Part shown: in pieces, positions 16,871 to 22,762 of the stretch
Numbering within the stretch: the first letter of the stretch is position 1
Layout of the letters: each line of letters starts with the position of its first letter
Source: Candidatus Amesbacteria bacterium RBG_19FT_COMBO_48_16
GTDB lineage: Bacteria > Patescibacteriota > Microgenomatia > CAZETR01 > Amesbacteraceae
Assembly (NCBI GenBank): GCA_001775555.1
Contig: MEXE01000017.1
Coordinates: 5,699-41,252, forward strand
Reading direction: 5' to 3'
DNA: 35,554 bases
Program-made: the position numbers and the translations under genes
Notes under the pieces: generated by a model
The model's database searches: none
Told to the model about the DNA's origin: nothing
The model's input: only the letters and a program-made list of their open reading frames with translations

Positions 16871-18079
16871 TTATTTTGACAGAAGGGAGGGGATTTCGGA
16901 AGGAGATGTCTGCTGCTGGGTGCCGGTAGAGAGGGTTTTTAGCATAACCTGGTTTTTGGCGATTTCTTCAGGGCCGAGGATCACGACATAGGGGATACCC
17001 TTTTTGGAGGCGTATTTCAGTTGTTTGTCCAGTTTAGCCTCGGGGTCGGGATAAAGCTCGGTGTTAACACCTTGGGAGCGGAGAGACAGAGACAGAGATA
17101 GAGAGTTGGGAAAAAATTCGGGGGAGAAAATAGTGACCAGGATTCGGGTAGGTTGAGGGTATGCGGGAGCTAACCCAAATTGCTGGACAGCTTCCAGGGT
17201 ACGGTCGAATCCAAGAGCGATGCCGGTTCCCGGGAACGATTTTCCGATTAGTTTTTGGAATATTCCGTCGTAACGTTCACCGCCGGCAACCGAGCCTGCA
17301 GTATATCCCGGAATGATGATTTCCCAGATCGGACCCTGGGAGTAAGAAAATGACCTGGCAAGGGTAGGCTGGAAACGATACCAGGAGTCAGGGTATCCTA
17401 AACCTTTGAGATAAGCGTAAATTGTTTTGATTTCTTCATTGGGTTGTAAGTTTTTGACGTAATCTAAATATTTTTGGGCTTGAGCCGTTGAAATGCCTTT
17501 ACTGTTCATATCATCGATAAATCCCGGTTCGCCGATTTTCCCCAATTTATCGATGGCGACGATGGCCGGATAGGGGAGGTCTTTTAATAGTTCACGGCTG
17601 TTGATAAGAGCCGTAACCTCTTTAAATCCCAGTTGTCTGTATACTTCCAAAGTCAGGGCGATTACTTCGGCGTCGGCAATCCTGGATTCAACACCGAAAA
17701 TATCAAAGTCAATCTGGGTGAACTCCCGAAACCTTCCGGCTTGGGGTTTCTCGGCCCGGAAATTGGATTGAATTTGATAGCGGCGCCAGGGAAAAGTGAG
17801 TTGATTAATATTTTGGGCGACTACCCGGCAAGTGGGCAGAGTTTGATCGTAGCGAAGCATAACTTCCCGGCCACCCAGATCGGTAAATTTGTAAAAGAGT
17901 TTTTCGTCTTCACCGATCTCACCAGCGAACAGTTCTGCCGGTTCCAGGGTGGGGGTTTCCAGGGGTTCATAACCCCAGCTTTCCAAAACGGGAATGATTT
18001 TGTTTTTTAGCCACTGCCTGACCCATGCCTGGGGAGGCAAGAAGTCGCGGAAGCCTTTGAGAGGAAGAGTCGTGGACAT
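16871..18079 (-). CDS. hisS: Histidyl-tRNA synthetase
   Basis: Seen: class II landmarks including KGFRDFLPPQ at the N-terminus, LRYDQTLPTCRVVAQ, motif 2 in FRAEKPQAGRFREFTQIDFDIFG, the histidine-specific GERYDGIFQKLIG segment, and motif 3 in GTGIALGFDRTLEAV, followed by an anticodon-binding domain (ILVTIFSPEFF...YVVILGPEEIAKNQVMLKTL). Length 402 aa is normal to slightly short. Role: charges tRNA-His in the cytoplasm. It begins 3 nt after the HigA-like antitoxin stop, in the operon headed by a tRNA-His-specific T-box at 20821-21062 and the tRNA-His gene at 20711, so regulation by uncharged tRNA-His is likely. Confidence 0.95.
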   Translation of the reverse strand: MSTTLPLKGFRDFLPPQAWVRQWLKNKIIPVLESWGYEPLETPTLEPAELFAGEIGEDEKLFYKFTDLGGREVMLRYDQTLPTCRVVAQNINQLTFPWRRYQIQSNFRAEKPQAGRFREFTQIDFDIFGVESRIADAEVIALTLEVYRQLGFKEVTALINSRELLKDLPYPAIVAIDKLGKIGEPGFIDDMNSKGISTAQAQKYLDYVKNLQPNEEIKTIYAYLKGLGYPDSWYRFQPTLARSFSYSQGPIWEIIIPGYTAGSVAGGERYDGIFQKLIGKSFPGTGIALGFDRTLEAVQQFGLAPAYPQPTRILVTIFSPEFFPNSLSLSLSLRSQGVNTELYPDPEAKLDKQLKYASKKGIPYVVILGPEEIAKNQVMLKTLSTGTQQQTSPSEIPSLLSK

Positions 18080-18082
18080 AAG

Positions 18083-18355
18083 TCAGAGATCGAATTTAAT
18101 GAAAAGCTGGGCGTCGAGAGCCGCGGCAATCTTACGCAGCAGGGTGAGAGAGGGCCTGGATGAGCCTGACTCAAGGCGGGAGATGCTGGCTTGGTCAGTA
18201 TTGGCCTTTCTGGCTAGTGCTTGTTGGGTCAAACGTCTTTTGATTCTGGCGGCAATTAAACTCCTGGCCAGTTGGTATTCCGGCTCAAGCTTTTTAATTT
18301 CCTTAGCCACCTCAGGATCCTTGAGGAGCTCTTTTTGAAAAACCTTCCAGTTCAT
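18083..18355 (-). CDS. XRE-family HTH antitoxin (HigA-like)
   Basis: Seen: helix-turn-helix in RIKRRLTQQALARKANTDQASISRLESGSSRPSL split over residues 38-71, followed by LRKIAAALDAQLFIKFDL, a common end of HigA/HipB-type antitoxins. Length 90 aa. Role: neutralises the RelE-like toxin encoded just upstream and probably represses their transcription. Gene order is toxin first then antitoxin, as in HigBA modules. It lies 28 nt after the toxin and 3 nt before hisS, so it is embedded in the hisS operon. Confidence 0.88.
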   Translation of the reverse strand: MNWKVFQKELLKDPEVAKEIKKLEPEYQLARSLIAARIKRRLTQQALARKANTDQASISRLESGSSRPSLTLLRKIAAALDAQLFIKFDL

Positions 18356-18383
18356 ATTATGTTGAATATAACATATTTTACTG

Positions 18384-18722
18384 CTATGTCAATGTTTTTG
18401 ATCTGACGAGGGCGGTTTCTATTTCCTTTTTGGGAGTTTTGTTGGTTTTCTTGAAGAATACATTAAGAATATAAAACTTGTTTTTGACGTTGGTGTAAAT
18501 GAGCCGCAGTGAGATTTTACCTGTGGTTCGAAGTTCGAAAAGTTTCCTATAGCCTGATAGTTTTTTTGAATAAGGAGCTCTTAGTTGGGGACCAAATTTA
18601 GCGAGAAGTTCCAATACAAAGTTGACCCTAGCCTTTTGGGATGGTTGTAACGAGCGTAAAAATTCAGCAATGGGTTCTTTGCCAGATGGGGTTCTAAATA
18701 ATTCTACCTGGTACATGGTCAT
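18384..18722 (-). CDS. RelE/HigB-like toxin (phage-derived Gp49-like family)
   Basis: Seen: YQVELFRTPSGKEPIAEFL start, central KLFELRTTGKISLRLIYT (the basic beta-strand region of RelE-like RNases) and FFKKTNKTPKKEIETA, the characteristic FxKKtxKTPxxEIxxA tail of the Gp49/HigB family. Length 112 aa is typical. Family role: ribosome-dependent or free mRNA interferase. Located 12 nt after orf291 and upstream of its antitoxin within the tRNA-His T-box operon, which would put the toxin under histidine-tRNA control. Confidence 0.88.
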   Translation of the reverse strand: MTMYQVELFRTPSGKEPIAEFLRSLQPSQKARVNFVLELLAKFGPQLRAPYSKKLSGYRKLFELRTTGKISLRLIYTNVKNKFYILNVFFKKTNKTPKKEIETALVRSKTLT

Positions 18723-18734
18723 AGCTTGATTATT

Positions 18735-19610
18735 TCATTGATAACCGGTGTTATCAATTCCAAAAGGGTAAATAACTGGTAATTTGTCATTAAAGATTTG
18801 AGATATTAACGGTTGGTACATTTTTGAACGAAGTAACGATGGTTTTTCATTCTGTAGTAGAATGGCATTTGGAAAAAACAGATAGATAAAAAATCCTTGG
18901 AGCAGATATTCGGTAAATTTGCGTTTGACCCAAATATCTAATGTGGACGGGGGTGGGACTATCAGATTGGGAAAATACTTTCCCGGGCCAAAAGCCAATT
19001 TAAGACGGCGGATTTCCCAACGAAAATCTGTTGATGAAAAATAGGCCTTTATTTGGGGTAAGAGGGTGTTGAATATTGTTTCAAAGCTAATACCGGTTTT
19101 TAGTTGGAGGTCTTTTTCCCATTGTCTCCAATTAACTACTTGGAAATTTCTAACCTCCTGATCTTTGAGCCAAATGTTTAAATTTTTCTTATATTGCTTC
19201 CATCGGGTTTCATATTTAGGCCAGAGTGAATCGGTCGGGGATTTAAGAATTGAGAAGCTTTGGGTAAAGATATAGTAAGGATCGGTGTTACCGATGATGA
19301 TTTTAACCTCTACAGGATATATAGATTGGAGTTGTGAAATGAGCTTTTTTAAAGTAGGGAGATCCGGCTCAAGATTATTACCAATGGGGTTGACGCTGAC
19401 ATATTTCCAGGGTCGTTTTGAGTTAAATAGATAGCTGTCATTAATAGTGGAGCAAGTAAAAATGACCAAATTGAGGGGGAGGTTTTTGATAACCTGATCG
19501 GTAACACGGAAAGCAATTAAACTTTTATCGGGGTTGGGGGGTAATTTGTCTAGGGACGTTAACTTTTGACACAGCTGGCTGATGATCTTAGCTTGAGATG
19601 AATTTACCAC
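18735..19610 (-). CDS. Unknown protein, diverged paralog of the upstream orf367
   Basis: No recognised family. Not membrane-bound; 291 aa. It shares an ordered set of motifs with the upstream gene: a strand FTCSTINDSYLF (51-62; upstream protein FACPEIDSAYLT), VSVN then a strand EVKIIIGN (71-108), a W-containing strand VVNWRQW (158-164), and a C-terminal LQGFFIYLFFPNAILLQNE with LRSKMYQPL and KLPVIYPF. The upstream protein has FQGVTIKTTLPNTVGLQSE, LRTDMLNSAL and KLPFIYPF. The N-terminal 100-residue helical part of the upstream protein is missing here. Starts overlap the upstream stop by 7 nt. A tRNA-linked role is suggested only by operon context. Confidence 0.8.
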   Translation of the reverse strand: MVNSSQAKIISQLCQKLTSLDKLPPNPDKSLIAFRVTDQVIKNLPLNLVIFTCSTINDSYLFNSKRPWKYVSVNPIGNNLEPDLPTLKKLISQLQSIYPVEVKIIIGNTDPYYIFTQSFSILKSPTDSLWPKYETRWKQYKKNLNIWLKDQEVRNFQVVNWRQWEKDLQLKTGISFETIFNTLLPQIKAYFSSTDFRWEIRRLKLAFGPGKYFPNLIVPPPSTLDIWVKRKFTEYLLQGFFIYLFFPNAILLQNEKPSLLRSKMYQPLISQIFNDKLPVIYPFGIDNTGYQ

Positions 19611-20707
19611 GGTTGTTTTTTGGGATTAAACGGGTAAATAAAGGGAAGCTTTTCTTGTTCGGGAAGAGCGGAGTTGAGCATGTCAGTTCTCAAGTCGACT
19701 GGTTGTTCACTTTGGAGACCGACAGTGTTGGGTAAAGTTGTTTTGATAGTGACGCCTTGGAAACCGTAAGTGGCAACTTTCAACTGAGCGATTTGCCGAA
19801 GCTGGGTTTCTGTGGGTTGCGGCAAGCTGCCGTAATAACTTCCAGGTTGGAAAAACTCTGTCATGCGGGAAGCCTCTTGGTTAATAAGCGAAGGATTTAA
19901 CCCGCTTAGTGAGGAAGGAGAGGGAGGTTTAAGTTGAGTCCAGCCTAATATTTTTTGGGGAATTTCTTTTAAAAGTTTACGACATTGTTCTCTAAAACTC
20001 TCTAAATATTCAGACCGCCTTTGTTTGAGAAATTGGGGGTTGGTGCCAAAATTTCCTAAAACGGGGAAAAGATAGTTTTCTTCATCTTCTTCGCCCACTA
20101 TGATTGTTAATTCCCAGGGAATATCAGCTGCACCGAGATTTTGAGCAAGTTTCAGAATGGCCTTGGTATTGACGGAAATATTATTTCTGGAAGCACTGGT
20201 TTGGATAAAATAATCAGGATCTGGTCCGGTGAGATAAGCCGAGTCTATTTCAGGGCACGCAAAGGTAAATAATTCGACTTTTTGGTTTTTTACTAAACCG
20301 GATTGAATTTGGCGAAGTATGGTGGTTCGATCGGGGTTGAGACCGGCGGGGAAAAATCTGTCACATTCGAGAATTGCGCCGACTGCCAAGCGAATATCTT
20401 CCGGTAAATCACGGGAGAATCCGTATTCCTCGCTGATCTGATCAGCCAGTTGTTGACGGGTTTTAGATATCCGTTCGGTTAACGGTTGGACTGAACGCAG
20501 TAGGCGGAATGCTTGGTTTAATGCTAGGGTTTGGTCTGGTTTCGGAAGACCTTTGGCCGAGGCTTGATCCCAGCGGCGTTGATAATCGTCCCGCAGAGAT
20601 TTTGCCTGAGAAAGTTTCTTTTCGATATCGGTTTCTAAACCACGGGATGAGAGACGGTTTTTGTACTCCGTTTTGAGGGTTGAAAGAATATCAAAATCGG
20701 GTGACAT
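19604..20707 (-). CDS. Unknown protein directly behind tRNA-His
   Basis: The frame is open back through the tRNA-His gene to 20782, but the ATG at 20707, just past the tRNA 3' end, is the sensible start (367 aa). Layout: charged helical N-terminal third (1-100; coiled-coil-like TEYKNRL...RQQLADQI), then an alpha/beta-looking domain with VELFTFACPEIDSAYL (144-159), ISVN (177-180), ELTIIVGEEDEENYLFP (199-215), KILGWTQL (252-259) and a conserved tail (317-360). C151 and the YL pair are shared with the following paralog. No signal peptide or TM. Strand order faintly recalls class-I-synthetase-like cyclodipeptide synthases, but this is speculation. Only 3 nt separate the mature tRNA end from the ATG. 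Confidence 0.8.
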   Translation of the reverse strand: MSPDFDILSTLKTEYKNRLSSRGLETDIEKKLSQAKSLRDDYQRRWDQASAKGLPKPDQTLALNQAFRLLRSVQPLTERISKTRQQLADQISEEYGFSRDLPEDIRLAVGAILECDRFFPAGLNPDRTTILRQIQSGLVKNQKVELFTFACPEIDSAYLTGPDPDYFIQTSASRNNISVNTKAILKLAQNLGAADIPWELTIIVGEEDEENYLFPVLGNFGTNPQFLKQRRSEYLESFREQCRKLLKEIPQKILGWTQLKPPSPSSLSGLNPSLINQEASRMTEFFQPGSYYGSLPQPTETQLRQIAQLKVATYGFQGVTIKTTLPNTVGLQSEQPVDLRTDMLNSALPEQEKLPFIYPFNPKKQPW

Positions 20708-20710
20708 AGG

Positions 20711-20783
20711 GGTGGGTGAGGGGAGTCGAACCCCCACTACCGGCTCCACAAACCGGTGTGCTGACCGTTGCACTACACCCACC
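20711..20783 (-). tRNA. tRNA-His (anticodon GTG)
   Basis: Reads as a complete cloverleaf on the minus strand: 8-bp acceptor including the extra G-1:C73 pair (GGTGGGTG / CACCCACC) that identifies tRNA-His, D stem GTGC/GCAC, anticodon stem CCGGT/GCCGG with loop TTGTGGA (anticodon GTG), T stem GGGGG/CCCCT with loop TTCGACT. The next bases are CCT, so CCA is not encoded. It lies 38 nt downstream of the T-box terminator stem and 3 nt before orf367. Confidence 0.95.
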
Positions 20784-20790
20784 TTATTTA

Positions 20791-20817
20791 GCCATTAGCT
20801 TTTGGCCATTAGCTTTT
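20791..20817. repeat. Direct repeat of GCCATTAGCTTTT (2 copies)
   Basis: Two perfect 13-nt copies with a 14-nt period between the T-box terminator and tRNA-His. No promoter is evident in this 37-bp space. Confidence 0.7.
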
Positions 20818-20820
20818 TGA

Positions 20821-20876
20821 AAAGATAAAACCCTCGTTACTTGGCCACGAAAAATCGTGAACAAGGAACGAGGGTC
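20821..20876 (-). terminator. Intrinsic terminator of the T-box leader
   Basis: On the minus strand a long hairpin: ACCCTCGTT pairs with AACGAGGGT, then after a mismatch CTTG with CAAG, then CACG with CGTG around an ATTTTT loop, followed by TTTTATCTTTT. Its 5' arm is the same sequence that forms the 3' arm of the T-box antiterminator. Confidence 0.92.
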
Positions 20877-21062
20877 ACAAAAAAGGACCTCCGCGGTCCC
20901 ATCCTTATTTGTCCCGAGGATTACTCTCGGAACCTCTCTGGCTGGCTCGAACACGCTTGGCGGGTTGATTTCAGCTGGCTGATTTTTACAGTTTGCCTTC
21001 TGTCCGGTATTTGGCCGGCTCCTGGCGGATCGTGACTCCGCTGATAACGGATTTACTAATTA
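20821..21062 (-). promoter_or_regulatory. T-box riboswitch, predicted tRNA-His-responsive
   Basis: Minus-strand leader RNA. Stem III: TTCCGAG/CTCGGGA at 20912-20932. The T-box lies at 20906-20889: AAGGA, bulge UGGGACC, then GCG. The antiterminator forms by AAGGA with UCCUU (arm in 20863-20868) and GCGGAGGUC with GACCCUCGU (8 of 9 pairs), leaving exactly the canonical 7-nt UGGNACC bulge. The same 3' arm is the 5' arm of the terminator, so the two structures exclude each other. UGGN is UGGG, which pairs with C73-C-C-A, the discriminator peculiar to tRNA-His. A short hairpin near the 5' end (GCGGA/TCCGC, plus strand 21025-21041) shows CAC, a His codon, in its 7-nt loop GUCACGA; this is a candidate specifier. 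A canonical long stem I is not obvious. Confidence 0.88.
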
Positions 21063-21068
21063 TCTTAT

Positions 21069-21097
21069 AGTATAGGATGGGAAAGTTTGTTTGTCAA
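21069..21097 (-). promoter_or_regulatory. Sigma-70-type promoter of the hisS operon
   Basis: On the minus strand TTGACA (plus strand 21092-21097), exactly 17 nt, TATACT (21069-21074). This is the best promoter in the window and places +1 near 21062, at the 5' end of the T-box leader. Confidence 0.9.
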
Positions 21098-21418
21098 GAG
21101 GTAGACGAATATTGACTGTGATGGTAGCGACTGGGGTGTTGTTGGGGCTGGCCGGATTTAAAAAATATAGCTTGTTATATGCATCATGCATCGATGCATG
21201 ATACATAATGGGTTTTGGGTGGAAGGGGGTGAAATATTGGGTTGGATGGAGGATGGTCATCGTCCGATAAGTTCTCCGATAGAGAAGGAGAATGAGAAGT
21301 GGAGGAATAGAACGAAGTGGGTATGGGGGCTGTTTCTGGCGGGAGTGGGTTTTTACCGCTCGGCGAAAATTCGGTACCCTGGTTAAAGAAGATTTGACGG
21401 GGAGAGTAAAACGTAGAT
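21098..21418. other. Intergenic stretch without a convincing gene
   Basis: Frames here are short and interrupted. A TM-like string (KWVWGLFLAGVGFYRSAKIRYP at about 21298-21380, split here as KWVWGLFLAGVG and FYRSAKIRYP) stops abruptly, and a charged continuation lies in another frame, so a decayed small membrane protein is possible. It also contains a 20-bp perfect palindrome at 21183-21202. Confidence 0.4.
21183..21202. repeat. 20-bp perfect palindrome
   Basis: ATCATGCATCGATGCATGAT is its own reverse complement and extends to 30 bp (TATG outer arms) with one mismatched pair. It is not followed by a T-run. It might be an operator or protein-binding site. Confidence 0.75.
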
Positions 21419-21613
21419 GTGAAAGAGAGATTGAAAGGAGTGACTAAGACGGCGTTAGTCGCGGAGGCAATCTTCGTTGGATTTACGATTCTGAATATTA
21501 TTTTTTGGCAGAATGAAACTTGGGAGAAGGTTGCACCCGGATTGCTGTTAGGAGCCTTTGCGGTGGGAACCTTGGCTTTGTTAGGATCGTTGGTGAGTAA
21601 GTCTAAGGGATAA
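21419..21613 (+). CDS. Small two-helix membrane protein
   Basis: A 64-aa frame from a GTG start, with two hydrophobic segments (VAEAIFVGFTILNIIFW and GLLLGAFAVGTLALLGSLV) separated by a short charged loop and ending in SKSKG. A purine-rich GGGGAGAG sits about 15 nt upstream. No family recognised. It ends convergently against the secreted OB-like protein gene, overlapping it by 11 nt. Confidence 0.5.
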   Translation: MKERLKGVTKTALVAEAIFVGFTILNIIFWQNETWEKVAPGLLLGAFAVGTLALLGSLVSKSKG

Positions 21614-22220
21614 GGTGGATGAGGAGGGCGGAGGCGGAGTCGGCAACGAAGATGAGTTTGGTGCCGATTTTGATATCCGTGAATTTAGATTTTGCGGAGT
21701 ATTTGGTGATAGAAGATATTTTAAGGGTGATGGTTTTTTTGTCGGGATGTTCCAGAGTGAGGGAACCGGATGCAGTTTTGGTTACAGTACCGAATAGAAC
21801 CTGGCGTTTGTCCTCCGGCGGACGGGGAGTGACGATAAGCCGCTTGGCGGTCATGAGCCCTGAGCCGTCGACGTCTCCCATGGCGATGACAAAGTCGCCG
21901 ACTTTGAGGTCGGCCGGGGTACCATCCTTACCCGTGGCGAGTTTGATAGCGGTGTCGGTAGTTACAGTGGCCTGACGGGATTGGTTTTTCAGATTGGCGA
22001 TTGTGACGGTCGCGTCGAGCTTGGCGGATATGCTGCCTACGTAGGCTTTTTTGGTAACTGCCTTTTTGATTTGCGAAAGCTCTTCCGCGACTTGTTTTTT
22101 GATAGTATCCCGCAGGCCGGAATCAGTGGCAGTAGGGGTTTGAGCATTAGCATGACCAGAAAGTAAATAGTAAATAGTGAATAGTAAGAGTAGGAAAGAA
22201 ATATTTTTGGATTTTTGCAT
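21603..22220 (-). CDS. Secreted protein with repeated OB-like beta domain (DUF5666-like)
   Basis: Seen: an N-terminal signal peptide (SFLLLLFTIYYLLSGHANAQ) ending at an A-x-A-type site, a helical linker (IKKQVAEELSQIKKAV) and then paired beta segments: VGSISAKLDATVTIANL... VGDFVIAMGDVDGSGLMTAKRLIV and FGTVTKTASGSLTLEH... IGTKLIFVADS. This KVGD-x-V-G-DV-x-AKRI pattern resembles DUF5666 domains. 205 aa. Exported or lipid-surface role unknown. It is 11 nt downstream of the Ig-like protein gene, so the two form an envelope operon. Its signal peptide is partly encoded by a tandem heptamer repeat. Confidence 0.65.
   Translation of the reverse strand: MQKSKNISFLLLLFTIYYLLSGHANAQTPTATDSGLRDTIKKQVAEELSQIKKAVTKKAYVGSISAKLDATVTIANLKNQSRQATVTTDTAIKLATGKDGTPADLKVGDFVIAMGDVDGSGLMTAKRLIVTPRPPEDKRQVLFGTVTKTASGSLTLEHPDKKTITLKISSITKYSAKSKFTDIKIGTKLIFVADSASALLIHLIP
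22162..22188. repeat. Tandem AT-rich heptamer inside a signal peptide
   Basis: AGTAAAT, AGTAAAT, AGTGAAT, AGTAAG in tandem on the plus strand. On the minus strand it encodes the hydrophobic LLFTIYYLLS core of the secreted 205-aa protein. Confidence 0.65.
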
Positions 22221-22231
22221 ATTGATTTTGG

Positions 22232-22696
22232 CTATATTTTGGCGGTGGTGTAGGTAACGGTAAGTTCTGTACTGGCCCGGTTGCCGGCGGGGTCAACGGC
22301 GGTGACGGTAATTAAATTGTAGCCGCCTTCAAGTTTGACCGCGGCGGAAAATGAACCGGAGGAATCCGGGGTAACGATTTGCTGGGAATTCTCGGCGGTA
22401 ATGACGATAACGGCAGTAGGCAAAGTCAGTCCGGTGACGGTGACGGTATTGACTGTCACGAGGGCTTCGTCGGTAGGTGAGGTAAGCTTTACAGTCAAGC
22501 CGTCTTCCGGTTTGAGAGCTTCCGGAGTAGGCGTGGCAGGATTGGCGGCGGAGGAGGTGGGAGTAGGAGTGGTAATGGATGAAGGCAGGGATGGGGCGGG
22601 GGGTTTGAGACTTTTGTTGGCTGTCCAAATCCCGAAGGTAATAATCAGACCCAGTATGAAGCCGATGGATATGGCGAAAAATATCTCTTTTTTCAT
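22232..22696 (-). CDS. Membrane-anchored protein with a bacterial Ig-like domain
   Basis: The frame is open to 22786, but the ATG at 22696 gives a clear N-terminus: KK, then the TM helix IFFAISIGFILGLIITFGIW. After a Pro/Thr/Ser-rich linker comes a beta-rich domain (LTVKLTSPTDEALVTVNTVTVTG... SFSAAVKLEGGYNLITVTAVDPAGNRASTELTVTY), which matches the pattern of bacterial Ig-like or glucodextranase-B-type domains. 154 aa. Probable outward-facing surface protein. First gene of the pair with the OB-like protein and divergent from the MBL-fold gene. Confidence 0.7.
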   Translation of the reverse strand: MKKEIFFAISIGFILGLIITFGIWTANKSLKPPAPSLPSSITTPTPTSSAANPATPTPEALKPEDGLTVKLTSPTDEALVTVNTVTVTGLTLPTAVIVITAENSQQIVTPDSSGSFSAAVKLEGGYNLITVTAVDPAGNRASTELTVTYTTAKI

Positions 22697-22734
22697 CTGT
22701 TTGACGCTGACGTGAAGATTAACTGACGAGGTTT

Positions 22735-22747
22735 GTCTTGTCAAGAC
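22735..22747. promoter_or_regulatory. Short palindrome in a divergent promoter region
   Basis: GTCTTG-T-CAAGAC lies between the divergent Ig-like and MBL-fold genes (start codons at 22696 and 22763). It could be an operator; there is no other support. Confidence 0.3.
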
Positions 22748-22762
22748 GAGGGGCGGTGGTGT

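Noticed and set aside
20708-20782. N-terminal 25-residue extension of orf367 through tRNA-His
   Set aside because: The extension would translate the tRNA gene; the ATG at 20707 after the tRNA end is clearly preferable.
20843-20888. The hairpin ACC-GCGGA-GGT plus TTTTTT just after the T-box as a separate terminator
   Set aside because: GGACC/GGTCC with a T-run is possible, but the longer GCGGAGGUC/GACCCUCGU pairing with the canonical 7-nt bulge explains the sequence better, and the downstream hairpin at 20831-20876 is the stronger terminator.
21186-21386. 66-aa plus-strand frame over the palindrome
   Set aside because: Begins inside the palindrome and has no protein-like composition until a short TM string; more likely decayed or non-coding.
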